Position numbers and translations under genes: made by a program | The notes under the pieces: model-generated | Databases searched by the model: none | The model's input: only the letters and a program-made list of their open reading frames with translations | What the model was told of the DNA's origin: nothing | Assembly: GCA_900188465.1 (NCBI GenBank) | Contig: FZPE01000003.1 | Location: 124,001-188,000, forward strand | DNA from: Micrococcales bacterium KH10 | GTDB lineage: Bacteria > Actinomycetota > Actinomycetes > Actinomycetales > Cellulomonadaceae | Direction of reading: 5' to 3' | DNA length: 64,000 nucleotides | Shown here: piece after piece, positions 46,141-54,291 of the stretch | Numbering within the stretch: the stretch's first letter is position 1 | How the letters are laid out: every line of letters begins with the position of its first letter

Positions 46141-49100
46141 CGTCCGGTTGCGTGCCTTGACCAATCGAGGCAGTTTGACTTGGGTTCTTCCGGAAGCAGG
46201 CACGTTGACCACGTGGTCACCGCGCCACCCGGTGATCCGCACTGCACCGCCGGTCCATTTGCCTGGAGTTGACACGGTCACCGTGGCGGTTGTGGCGGAT
46301 CCAACCGTGGTGCGAGCCACCGCAAGCGAGAACGTCACTGGTGCCGGTACGACCTGCAAAGACACCGTCGACGATTGTCCATCGAGCCAAGTATCCGCAT
46401 CGGCGCTGTGGTACTGGGCGACGATCGAGTGGTTGCCCACCGCGAGGCTCGAGACAATGTCGAAGACTGCCGAGCCGTCGGCAACCGGCTGCTGCGCCAA
46501 GGTCACACCATTGCTGACCAGCCGAACCGTTCCTTGCGGCGGCAGCACCGAGTCAGCGCCGACGGTAACGGTGGCTTTGGCGGTGTTTGAACTATCCGCG
46601 ACGAGCGACCCTGGAGCAATGTTCAACGTCACCGAGGTGGTCACCGCTCCTGGCTCCGCTGCCACCGTCAGGTTGATAGTCCGGATCACGCCCGACTGCA
46701 CCCCTTCGATAGTGATCGCGTAGTCACCCGGCTCGTAAGGCACAGTTATCGAAACTTCGAAGGCACCGTCATCGTCGGCCGTGGCTGCGATCGACTCCCC
46801 GGCCACGGAGATATTCACTGTTTCACCGGGCTGGAAGCCTCGTCCGCTCAGCGCAAGCGCGTCTCCCGGTGCCACTGAGCGCTCGTCGATAAAGACATCG
46901 CCTTCACGGGTCACTCCCTCACGGGCGTTCACTTCCAGGCTCCACATGGAATAGGCCCAGCTGGTGCCACGCTCGTCACCCCACCAGCGCAGATATCGGT
47001 ATGCGTCCTGCTCGCCCTCATCGAGCGACAGAACTTCGTAACCACCCGATCCATTGGTACGAGTAAAGACGTCCTCCCAAGTCTCACCGTCATTCGAGAC
47101 CTGGATACGGTACGCCTTACCGTACGCACCCTCCCAATCAATTTTGACTGTGCCGAGCGGTTGCGCTGATCCGAGGTCGATCTCGGCCCATTGATCGTGA
47201 GCCGTGCGCGATTCCCAACGAGTTTGGTCTGATCCGTCAGTCAAGGACGAGGGCGTGTTGAACACGTTGTTCACTCCGCCGCTGGTGGTCACTCCACCAA
47301 CCGTGACCGGCTTGGAACGGGCTAGATCAGCAATCCGCGCTTCCATCGAACGCAGTTCAAAACCGCCGGCACCTTCGGCAATCGTCACCCGAATCCGCTG
47401 GGCGTCCCGCGCGGCAAAGTGAACAGTCTCGATACCGCCTTTGGACTGGACCGTGGCGGCATCCGACCAAGACTGGCCATCAAGCGAAGTGGCGACGGTG
47501 TATTCGTCTGGGAAGGTCTTGCCCCAAGCCATCGTGACCGAACCCAGTTCGTGACTACGTCCCAGATCGACAATGACGCTCTGGCCGTTCGCAGCCTCGG
47601 CGCTCCATGCCGTCGCCTCGTCACCGTCAGTCACCGCTACGACTGCTTCATCGTTTGGCGTTGCCGCCACTTCGGCGTTGCGTGCTAGATCACGGTGCGG
47701 GTCAGTGATGTAGGCGACGGGTGATGCGTCGGCGTAGACGATAGAACCATGGCGAACCAGTTCGACGCCGACAGGCAATTCGACGACTACGACTGACCCG
47801 GATGCCGGTACTGGAACTGTCACGGTCCCCTCGGCGTCACGCACCAGATACGTACCGGTTATCGCGTCATAGAGGTCGGTTTTGGCGCTGACTTCATAGT
47901 CGACATCGGCCACTGCCCCAGTCGGGTTGTAGATCAGCCAGGTCGGATAGTCGTTCTTGCCGTAACTGTCCAGGGCGTTGAGGTCCGTCTTGAGCACATT
48001 TTCGACATTGGTGGGTTTGATGACTGACATAAAACCGATCCACCCTGATCCGTACAGTCCCAGGCCTCGCGCATCCGGTCCGGTGCCCCAGTTGCCGGAG
48101 CGTTCTGGCACATCTGAGGTGGCCAGAATCCCACGAGTGGAATGCGGCTGCAGTCCCTCATAGGCGATCGCTGCTGCCCGGTCGTCCTTGTCCCAGCCGG
48201 TAGATGAGCCCGGTTGACCGGTTGAGACGCCATCGATGAAATCGGTGCCGTGAGTCTGTTCATTGGCAGTCATCTGATCCGCGAAGAACCAACGCGACGC
48301 ATTGTTGACGTTGAGCAGCCACTTTCCGATGGTGTCCGCGTATTGCGTGTCGTATTTGGCAGTTGCCGCCAACCAGGTGGTTGCGAAACTGTTCATCGCG
48401 AAGGCGTAGCCCGTCGTGTTGTCGTCGCCGTCGAAACCTTTGTCAGTCAGGCTTCCGGAGAGTCCAGCGACCTGTTTGCCACCCCAGGTGCTGATGCCGT
48501 CGTTATAGCGGTTCTTGCCGCCGACGGTTCCCCAGCCGTTACGGGTCTTGGAGTCGTGCATCAGCCACCGAATGTACTTGTGGATGTCATAGTCGGTGCC
48601 GTGCAGCGCGTTCATCCGTGCAGCGAGGTAGGGCAGCAGCAGCGGGATCATCTCGTAGTACGTGTTCTTGTCGGAGCGCTCTGCAGCGTCCATGGTCCAT
48701 TTGGCACCGGTCAGGTACTTCTCGTCGCCGAACCGCTCATGAGCCCAGAGCAGGACCGCGGCAGTCGCCGCCGCCAGTTCTACAGCTTGATCACGACTCG
48801 TCAGGTACTTCGCCTTTGCCTCGAAGTCGTAATCTTGCATCTGGAAGTCAGCGCTGGGGCCACCGATGTCCACGACCATGTCGTAGTAGTTGTCTGCGAT
48901 TCGGCGCAGCATCGTGTCCATGTTGGTCGCGTCCGGATACATGTCGCCGACCATGTAGTACAAGACGTTCGGCAGGAATTGATACCAGCCGTCTTGCGAC
49001 CCAGGAAGCCCTTGACCGTCTCCCGCCTTGCCCAGCAGCGGGGTGTTTCCCGCGACGCCGATGTCCTGGTGGAAGTAGGTCTGCAACATGTCCACGTAGT

Positions 49101-49569
49101 TGCAGGTGGTCAGATCGCCAAGGGTGCATTCCTGACTCGACTTATCGATTCCGACCAACGTGGCCGAGATGATCGAGGAGAACTGCGTCACCGACTCCTG
49201 GTAGCCGTCGCCGTCGTTCTCGCCCAGCCGCTGAACTCGGGTGTCGCCGTAGTAGGCAGGCATCTTGAAGGTGATCTCACCGTCCGGCATATTGTGAGCA
49301 GTCTCATCGGGCAGGATGGTCGTGTAGGACCCACGATCCGTGGCGTCGTATGCGAAGGCATCAAAGGCCCGGGCTCGCTCTACCCAGTCAATAGCAGGGT
49401 CATTGCTAGTACCGAATCCTGGTGTCGGAGCATCAGAGAACCCATAGACGCCAGCCGCCATGATTTGGTCGGGCGCTATGGCGTGGGCACTGGTAGGAAG
49501 CACGAGCGCTCCCGTGCAGACAAGGGCAGTGGTCGAGATTATGCGCCGAAGACGCCGATTCTGAGACAT
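45784..49569 (-). CDS. Large exported protein with alpha-barrel domain, two F5/8C domains and cationic C-terminal module
   Basis: This 1261-residue protein has a signal peptide (RRIISTTALVCTGALVLPTS, AHA at about 30). An (alpha/alpha)-type domain of about 550 residues follows, with WYQFLPNVLYYMVGDMYPD and GWGTVGGKNRYNDGIST. Its aromatic and acidic residues look like a polysaccharide-active enzyme, but I cannot assign a family. Two discoidin/F5/8 type C domains come next (about 640-770 and 775-910; AWSAEAANGQSVIVDLG, RWESRTAHDQWAEIDLG), which bind sugars. Two Ig-like domains and the basic module end the protein. The ATG at 49569 has AGGAG 6 bases upstream. A palindrome lies about 60-85 bases upstream. 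It is followed at 40 bp by the related split gene. Confidence 0.82.
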   Translation of the reverse strand: MSQNRRLRRIISTTALVCTGALVLPTSAHAIAPDQIMAAGVYGFSDAPTPGFGTSNDPAIDWVERARAFDAFAYDATDRGSYTTILPDETAHNMPDGEITFKMPAYYGDTRVQRLGENDGDGYQESVTQFSSIISATLVGIDKSSQECTLGDLTTCNYVDMLQTYFHQDIGVAGNTPLLGKAGDGQGLPGSQDGWYQFLPNVLYYMVGDMYPDATNMDTMLRRIADNYYDMVVDIGGPSADFQMQDYDFEAKAKYLTSRDQAVELAAATAAVLLWAHERFGDEKYLTGAKWTMDAAERSDKNTYYEMIPLLLPYLAARMNALHGTDYDIHKYIRWLMHDSKTRNGWGTVGGKNRYNDGISTWGGKQVAGLSGSLTDKGFDGDDNTTGYAFAMNSFATTWLAATAKYDTQYADTIGKWLLNVNNASRWFFADQMTANEQTHGTDFIDGVSTGQPGSSTGWDKDDRAAAIAYEGLQPHSTRGILATSDVPERSGNWGTGPDARGLGLYGSGWIGFMSVIKPTNVENVLKTDLNALDSYGKNDYPTWLIYNPTGAVADVDYEVSAKTDLYDAITGTYLVRDAEGTVTVPVPASGSVVVVELPVGVELVRHGSIVYADASPVAYITDPHRDLARNAEVAATPNDEAVVAVTDGDEATAWSAEAANGQSVIVDLGRSHELGSVTMAWGKTFPDEYTVATSLDGQSWSDAATVQSKGGIETVHFAARDAQRIRVTIAEGAGGFELRSMEARIADLARSKPVTVGGVTTSGGVNNVFNTPSSLTDGSDQTRWESRTAHDQWAEIDLGSAQPLGTVKIDWEGAYGKAYRIQVSNDGETWEDVFTRTNGSGGYEVLSLDEGEQDAYRYLRWWGDERGTSWAYSMWSLEVNAREGVTREGDVFIDERSVAPGDALALSGRGFQPGETVNISVAGESIAATADDDGAFEVSITVPYEPGDYAITIEGVQSGVIRTINLTVAAEPGAVTTSVTLNIAPGSLVADSSNTAKATVTVGADSVLPPQGTVRLVSNGVTLAQQPVADGSAVFDIVSSLAVGNHSIVAQYHSADADTWLDGQSSTVSLQVVPAPVTFSLAVARTTVGSATTATVTVSTPGKWTGGAVRITGWRGDHVVNVPASGRTQVKLPRLVKARNRTISATFGGSSRLAGSSVSAVVKVGKAKPKVKVKVAKRAQRGDRMRVRINVKRPKGVTAKGKAVIRVGGKKVKTVKVKKNGKATTRIKVNRLGKAKIRVNYKATKNLKKAKKTVTVQVRR

Positions 49570-49626
49570 CGATGCTCCTGGTTTATTGCGGCGAACATCA
49601 CCGTTGGTGTTCTGCAAGTACAACTA

Positions 49627-49654
49627 CTTCGTATAGCGATAATGCCATACGAAG
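49627..49654. promoter_or_regulatory. Palindromic operator candidate upstream of the exported-glycosidase operon
   Basis: CTTCGTAT (49627-49634) and ATACGAAG (49647-49654) are perfect inverted repeats around a 12-base spacer. They lie 58-85 bases upstream of the ATG at 49569. This is the usual place for a repressor of a sugar-use operon. The arms resemble those of loxP, but the spacer length differs. Confidence 0.5.
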
Positions 49655-49742
49655 CGTTTCGGTAATCTCACCGTAGCACGGCTACTAAACCGGTCCAATA
49701 AATGCACCGATGTGAGAACTCGGCTCTACTAGTAAAGCGCTG

Positions 49743-51017
49743 CTACGCCGATTTCTCGCGCGGTTCGCGTTTGCGGGTCTTGGGGACGATCGTCGGGTAG
49801 ACGTTCTCCAGCACTGTCTGCTCAGTGATGACGACCCGCTCAATGTCGTCACGGCTCGGCACTTCGAACATCACCTGCTGCAGTACCTCTTCGAGGATTG
49901 AGCGCAGTCCTCGCGCACCGGTGCTGCGCAACAGGGCCTGATCCGCAATCGCGGCGATGGCCTCGTCCGTGAACTCAAGTTCAACGCCGTCGAGTTCAAA
50001 CATCCGCTCATACTGACGAACAAGCGCATTGCGCGGCACTGTCAAAATGTTGACCAGAGCCTGCTGGTCGAGTTTTTCGACGTTCGTCACGACCGGGAGG
50101 CGACCGATGAACTCAGGGATCAGCCCAAACTTGTGCAGGTCCTCGGGTTTGACCTCAGAGAAGATATCGCCCTCGTCCTTCGAGTGCATCGGCGCATCGA
50201 ATCCGATACCACGCTTGCGTGCGCGCTGCGCGACAATGTCCTCGAGACCGGCAAAGGCACCAGCGCAAATGAACAGCACCGACGATGTGTCGATCTCGAT
50301 GAACTCTTGGTGCGGGTGCTTGCGCCCGCCGCTCGGTGGAACAGAGGCGACTGTGCCTTCGATGATCTTCAGCAGTGCCTGCTGTACACCCTCGCCTGAC
50401 ACGTCGCGGGTGATCGATGGGTTCTCTGCCTTACGAGCGATCTTGTCGATCTCGTCGATATAGATAATCCCGCGCTCAGCGCGCTTGACGTCATAGTCGG
50501 CTGCCTGCAGGAGCTTGACCAGGATGTTCTCAACGTCTTCGCCCACGTACCCGGCCTCGGTGAGCGCCGTGGCATCGGCAATGGCAAACGGGACGTTGAG
50601 CAACTTCGCGAGTGTCTGCGCCAGGTAAGTCTTGCCAGTGCCGGTCGGGCCGAGAAGAAGAATATTCGACTTAGCGATCTCGACCCGTTCGCTCTCGTCA
50701 TGAGCTAACTGGTCGCCGTGCTCGGCGCGCACTCTCTTGTAGTGGTTGTAGACGGCAACAGAAAGCGCCTTCTTCGCCGCTTCTTGCCCGACGATGTACT
50801 GCTCAAGGAAACTGTAGATCTCTTGCGGTTTAGGAAGCTCGAGCTCCTCGCCTGCCGCTGCCTCGTTGGCTTCTTCCGCGACAATCTCGTTGCAGAGTTC
50901 GATGCACTCGTCACAGATATAGACACCCGGACCAGCAATGAGACGTTTGACCTGCTTCTGCGTCTTGCCACAGAACGAGCATTTCAGCAGGTCCGAACTG
51001 TCGGACATTCGGTTCAT
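49743..51017 (-). CDS. clpX: ATP-dependent Clp protease ATP-binding subunit ClpX
   Basis: ClpX unfolds substrates for ClpP. This 424-residue protein has the N-terminal zinc-binding domain [14 protein letters not shown]...CDECIELC. The AAA+ domain has Walker [18 protein letters not shown], Walker [14 protein letters not shown], the pore loop near [14 protein letters not shown], the IGF loop region [10 protein letters not shown], and sensor GARGLRSI. I chose the ATG at 51017, with AAGGGA 6 bases upstream; GTG 51020 and ATG 51008 are alternatives. A terminator-like hairpin separates it from clpP2. Confidence 0.96.
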   Translation of the reverse strand: MNRMSDSSDLLKCSFCGKTQKQVKRLIAGPGVYICDECIELCNEIVAEEANEAAAGEELELPKPQEIYSFLEQYIVGQEAAKKALSVAVYNHYKRVRAEHGDQLAHDESERVEIAKSNILLLGPTGTGKTYLAQTLAKLLNVPFAIADATALTEAGYVGEDVENILVKLLQAADYDVKRAERGIIYIDEIDKIARKAENPSITRDVSGEGVQQALLKIIEGTVASVPPSGGRKHPHQEFIEIDTSSVLFICAGAFAGLEDIVAQRARKRGIGFDAPMHSKDEGDIFSEVKPEDLHKFGLIPEFIGRLPVVTNVEKLDQQALVNILTVPRNALVRQYERMFELDGVELEFTDEAIAAIADQALLRSTGARGLRSILEEVLQQVMFEVPSRDDIERVVITEQTVLENVYPTIVPKTRKREPREKSA

Positions 51018-51080
51018 CACGTCCCTTCCTCACGCCAACTCGAAATCGCGGTGCGTTCTCTATTGCACACTACCGTGAAA

Positions 51081-51124
51081 GAAATGTCAGTGTGCCGCCC
51101 CGAGGGACGGCACACTGACATTTC
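51081..51124 (-). terminator. Hairpin between clpP2 and clpX
   Basis: A 17-base perfect inverted repeat, GAAATGTCAGTGTGCCG (51081-51097) and its complement (51108-51124), encloses a 10-base loop. It begins 3 bases after the clpP2 stop. It probably ends the clpP1P2 transcript, leaving clpX to its own promoter or read-through. Confidence 0.75.
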
Positions 51125-51126
51125 GA

Positions 51127-51810
51127 TTACACCTTGACGGCAACCGGCTTGCGGCTCTCGAGAACCTGGTCGACCAGACCGTAGTCCTTCGCCTGCTGGG
51201 CCGAGAGGATCTTGTCGCGTTCGATGTCCCGACGCACTTGCTCGACGTCCTGTTCGCAGTGCGCGGCAAGCGTAGTCTCCAACCAGGTACGCATCCGGTC
51301 CAGTTCGTTCGCCTGAATCTCGATGTCTGTAGCCTGCGCGTAGGAGCCTTCGTAGATCGCCGGCTGGTGAATCAGGACTCGTGCGTTCGGCAATGCCAAG
51401 CGCAGACCTGGGTGGCCGGCTGCCAGCAATACTGCAGCAGCTGATGCTGCCTGGCCCAGGCATACGGTCTGGATCCGCGACTTGACGAACTGCATCGTGT
51501 CGTAGATCGCTGTCATCGCGGTGAACGAGCCACCGGGCGAGTTGATGTACATCTTGATGTCTAGGTCAGGGTCCTGGCTTTCAAGCACCAGCATCTGCGC
51601 CATCACGTCATCCGCCGATGCATCGTCGACCTGCACCCCCAGGAAGATGATGCGGTCTTCAAAAAGCTTCGTGTACGGGTCCAAACGCTTCATGCCATAG
51701 GCGGTGCGCTCTTCAAACTGAGGCAGAACATAACGCGCTGCCGGCATCGCCAATCCGCGGTCGCCAGCAAGGCGGCGCGCTGTGGCGGCAAACTGAGATT
51801 CGATACTCAC
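51127..51810 (-). CDS. clpP2: ATP-dependent Clp protease proteolytic subunit ClpP2
   Basis: This 227-residue serine peptidase has [19 protein letters not shown], the nucleophile Ser123 in [15 protein letters not shown], His148 in VLIHQP, and acidic residues in ERDKIL. The longer N-terminus (about 40 residues before [13 protein letters not shown]) fits ClpP2 of actinomycetes, which pairs with ClpP1 in a mixed tetradecamer. The GTG at 51810 has GAGGAGA about 8 bases upstream and starts 35 bp after clpP1. The alternative open frame upstream overlaps clpP1 without similarity. Confidence 0.94.
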   Translation of the reverse strand: MSIESQFAATARRLAGDRGLAMPAARYVLPQFEERTAYGMKRLDPYTKLFEDRIIFLGVQVDDASADDVMAQMLVLESQDPDLDIKMYINSPGGSFTAMTAIYDTMQFVKSRIQTVCLGQAASAAAVLLAAGHPGLRLALPNARVLIHQPAIYEGSYAQATDIEIQANELDRMRTWLETTLAAHCEQDVEQVRRDIERDKILSAQQAKDYGLVDQVLESRKPVAVKV

Positions 51811-51845
51811 TATTGGTCTCCTCGGCAAATAGTCGATGACGGCAA

Positions 51846-52472
51846 TCAGGATTCGCGTGTGGTGCCGCCGCCACCGGCAACCGAGTGCGCACTGGCAACG
51901 ACATGGTCGATGAAGCCGTATTCCTTGGCCTCTTCGGCAGTGAACCAACTATCGCGGTCGTTGTCCTTCAAAATCTTCTCCACCGGCTGTCCGGTCTGTT
52001 CAGCGGTGAGTTCAGACAGCACTTGCTTCATGTGCAGGATCAGTTGAGCATTGATTCGCACGTCCGTTGCGGTACCGGCCACACCACCGGACGGCTGGTG
52101 CATCATGATGCGCGCGTGCGTTGTGGCATAGCGCTTGCCCTTCGCTCCCGACGAAAGCAGGAACTGTCCCATGGATGCGGCCAGCCCGACTGCTACCGTG
52201 GCGACATCCGGCTGAATGAACTGCATGGTGTCGTAGATCGCCATACCCGCGGTGATCGAACCACCCGGGGAGTTGATGTACAAGAAGATGTCTTTGTCAG
52301 GGTCTTCGGCTGCGAGCAGCATCAGCTGAGCACAGATAGCGTTGGCGTTCTCGTCACGCACTTCCGAGCCGAGCCAGATGATGCGGTCCTTGAGCAACCG
52401 GTTATAGATGCTGTCATTCAATCCGAATGTGGCACCGTCACCGCGTGCGGCTTGTGGCAATGAATCGTTCAC
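51846..52472 (-). CDS. clpP1: ATP-dependent Clp protease proteolytic subunit ClpP1
   Basis: This 208-residue peptidase has [19 protein letters not shown], Ser100 in [15 protein letters not shown], His125 in IMMHQPSGG, and Asp174 in [16 protein letters not shown]. The catalytic triad is intact. It starts at GTG 52472, preceded by GGAGACG. It is the first gene of the clpP1P2 operon; ClgR-like sites lie about 100-150 bases upstream. Confidence 0.95.
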   Translation of the reverse strand: MNDSLPQAARGDGATFGLNDSIYNRLLKDRIIWLGSEVRDENANAICAQLMLLAAEDPDKDIFLYINSPGGSITAGMAIYDTMQFIQPDVATVAVGLAASMGQFLLSSGAKGKRYATTHARIMMHQPSGGVAGTATDVRINAQLILHMKQVLSELTAEQTGQPVEKILKDNDRDSWFTAEEAKEYGFIDHVVASAHSVAGGGGTTRES

Positions 52473-52570
52473 ACCGTCTCCTCAACTCTCGTGCGTAGCC
52501 GCATCGGGCGCGGCATCGTGTGACTCACTTGATTCTGTGACCTAGTGGTCCTCGTGCGTTGACATTAGCG

Positions 52571-52619
52571 CGCTGACAGCTTCGAATCGTGCCCTCGCGC
52601 TACTGTTTCGCTGTCGGCG
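52571..52619. promoter_or_regulatory. Pair of ClgR-like sites upstream of clpP1P2
   Basis: On the minus strand, CGCCGACAGCGAAA (complement of 52606-52619) fits the ClgR pattern CGCY-NANR-GCG closely. A second, inverted near-copy, CGCTGACAGC followed by TTCG (52571-52584 on the plus strand), matches except for the last G. ClgR activates clpP1P2 in corynebacteria, mycobacteria and streptomycetes. Assignment rests on motif and position only. Confidence 0.45.
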
Positions 52620-52655
52620 CATACTGGCCCGCCAATGTTCACGCATGGCGATACG

Positions 52656-52693
52656 CCGAAGGCCCGATCCGCGGATACGGCTCGGGCCTTCGG
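52656..52693 (-). terminator. Terminator of tig
   Basis: A 12-base inverted repeat, CCGAAGGCCCGA (52656-52667) and TCGGGCCTTCGG (52682-52693), lies 80 bases after the tig stop. There is no U-run. Confidence 0.7.
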
Positions 52694-52773
52694 ATGGATC
52701 TTGGAGCGCATTTGGGCTTAGCTCAGGCTGGCGTGCCAGTCGGAGCGGACGAGTCCAACCAACGCGACGTTGA

Positions 52774-54099
52774 TCAGTCGTTGCTGTCCTCGTCGCCGTC
52801 GTCCTCGTCTTCTTCGGCCTGGTCCTCAGGCACGACGAGGTACTGCGACAAGTCGACCTCATTGCCTGACGGGTCAACCACAGTGACCTCGCGCAACGCC
52901 AGGACGACACTCTTGGAGCGCGCGACCTCGGCGACGATCGCCGGAATCTGACCGTTCGCGTCAACGCTCTGGATGAACTGGTTCGGGTCCTGGCCGTACT
53001 GGCGCGCAGCGTTGAGCAGGAACTCCAGGAGTTCGCCCTGCCCGACCTTGACCGCCAACTTCTCGGCAAGGGTGTCCAGCACGATCTGACGACGCAGACC
53101 TTCAGTGACCTCTTCGGTGACCTCAGCGCGGTGCGCATCGTCCTCAAGGCGACCTTCGCCTTCGAGGTGACGGCGCACCTCTTCCTCGATAACGCCCTGC
53201 GGCAGCGGGGTGTCGATCTTGTCGAGTTCTTCGAGCAGTGCGTCACGAGCCTGGGTGGCCTGCTGCTGTTCCTTCTGCGTCGCAGCTTGAGTCCGCAGGT
53301 CCTCCAAAAGCTCGTCCAGTGTGTCGAACTCGCTTGCGAGTTGGGCGAAGTCGTCATCTGAGTCTGGGAGCTGACGCTCCTTGACCTGCTCGACTGTGAC
53401 CGTGATCTCAGATTCGGTACCAGCGTTTTCGCCGGCGACAAGAGCCGACGTGAAAGTGGTTGACTCTCCGGCGGAAAGATCCAGGAGTGCATCGTCCAGA
53501 CCGTCGAGCATCGAGTTCGAGCCGATCTGGTAGCTCACGCCCTTGACGGAGTCGAGGACCTCGTCACCAGCCTTCGCGGTCAGGTCAATCACGACGAAAT
53601 CGGTGTCAGCGGCGGGCCGGTCAACGCCTACGAGGGTTCCGAAACGCTCGCGCAGTGCGTCGAGGCGCTCGTTGACATCCTCGTCCGTGACCTCAATGCT
53701 CTCGACGGAAAGCTTCAGTTCGGACAGTTCCGGAAGCTCGATCTCCGGGCGGACCTCAACCTCCGCGACAAAGTGCAGTTCACCAGTGGGGTCATCCGTG
53801 TCAGGAACGCGGGTGACCTCAACGTCGGGGCGGCCCAGCGGACGCAGTTCGGCCTCACGGGCAGCATCCGAGTAGAAGCCGCTCAGCGACTCGTTGACTG
53901 CGTGCTCCAGCACAGCCGCACGTCCGACACGCTGGTCAATGATGCGTGGCGGGACTTTGCCCTTGCGGAAGCCGGGCACTTGGATCTGTTCGGCGATGTG
54001 CTTGTACGCGTGGTCGATGCTCGGCTTGAGCTCGTCGTACGTCACCTCCACAGTCAGCTTGACCTTGGTGGGTTCCAGGGACTCGACAGAACTCTTCAC
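52774..54099 (-). CDS. tig: Trigger factor
   Basis: Trigger factor is the ribosome-bound chaperone and prolyl isomerase. This 441-residue protein begins MKSSVESLEPTKVKLTVEV and has the ribosome-binding signature VPGFRKGKVPPRIID, the FKBP-type domain (about 160-245), and the helical C-terminal chaperone domain. The tail is acidic (EEDEDDGDEDSND). I chose the GTG at 54099, with GGAG 9 bases upstream, because it gives the conserved N-terminus; the frame is open to 54138. It is upstream of clpP1P2 and clpX as in most actinomycetes, but with a terminator between. Confidence 0.95.
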   Translation of the reverse strand: MKSSVESLEPTKVKLTVEVTYDELKPSIDHAYKHIAEQIQVPGFRKGKVPPRIIDQRVGRAAVLEHAVNESLSGFYSDAAREAELRPLGRPDVEVTRVPDTDDPTGELHFVAEVEVRPEIELPELSELKLSVESIEVTDEDVNERLDALRERFGTLVGVDRPAADTDFVVIDLTAKAGDEVLDSVKGVSYQIGSNSMLDGLDDALLDLSAGESTTFTSALVAGENAGTESEITVTVEQVKERQLPDSDDDFAQLASEFDTLDELLEDLRTQAATQKEQQQATQARDALLEELDKIDTPLPQGVIEEEVRRHLEGEGRLEDDAHRAEVTEEVTEGLRRQIVLDTLAEKLAVKVGQGELLEFLLNAARQYGQDPNQFIQSVDANGQIPAIVAEVARSKSVVLALREVTVVDPSGNEVDLSQYLVVPEDQAEEDEDDGDEDSND

Positions 54100-54251
54100 T
54101 TCGATGATCTCCAACTGAAATTGGCGCATGTAGATCACTGCGCGCGGGGATGGTCCAGGACAACCTCACCAGTTTAGAGCACTTACTGAGTTAGTGCTGA
54201 AACCTGCGCCAGTTGTGTGCATCGCCACATCTGGCACACCCCAACCTGCTA

Positions 54252-54272
54252 TTGTAATGATTCTCATTCTCA
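54252..54272 (+). promoter_or_regulatory. Zur-like (Fur family) operator
   Basis: The 21-base site, whose core AATGATTCTCATT is at 54256-54268, has the inverted repeat AATGA-TTC-TCATT and matches about 16 of 21 positions of the Zur pattern TGAAAATGATTTTCATTTTCA. It ends 19 bases before the GTG start of a His-rich exported protein. Zinc control is inferred from the site and from the histidine content. Confidence 0.6.
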
Positions 54273-54291
54273 ATTAATGGAAAGGGAGACT

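Larger units (their letters stand above)
52473..52773. other. Intergenic region between tig and clpP1
   Basis: These 301 bp hold no gene. From the tig side they contain the tig terminator (52656-52693), then the ClgR-like sites (52571-52619), and the clpP1P2 promoter region close to 52490-52560. No obvious -10/-35 pair could be fixed by eye. Confidence 0.6.

Noticed and set aside
49627-49654. loxP/Cre recombination site
   Set aside because: The spacer is too long and the arms are shortened, and no recombinase or phage gene is nearby. An operator is more likely.
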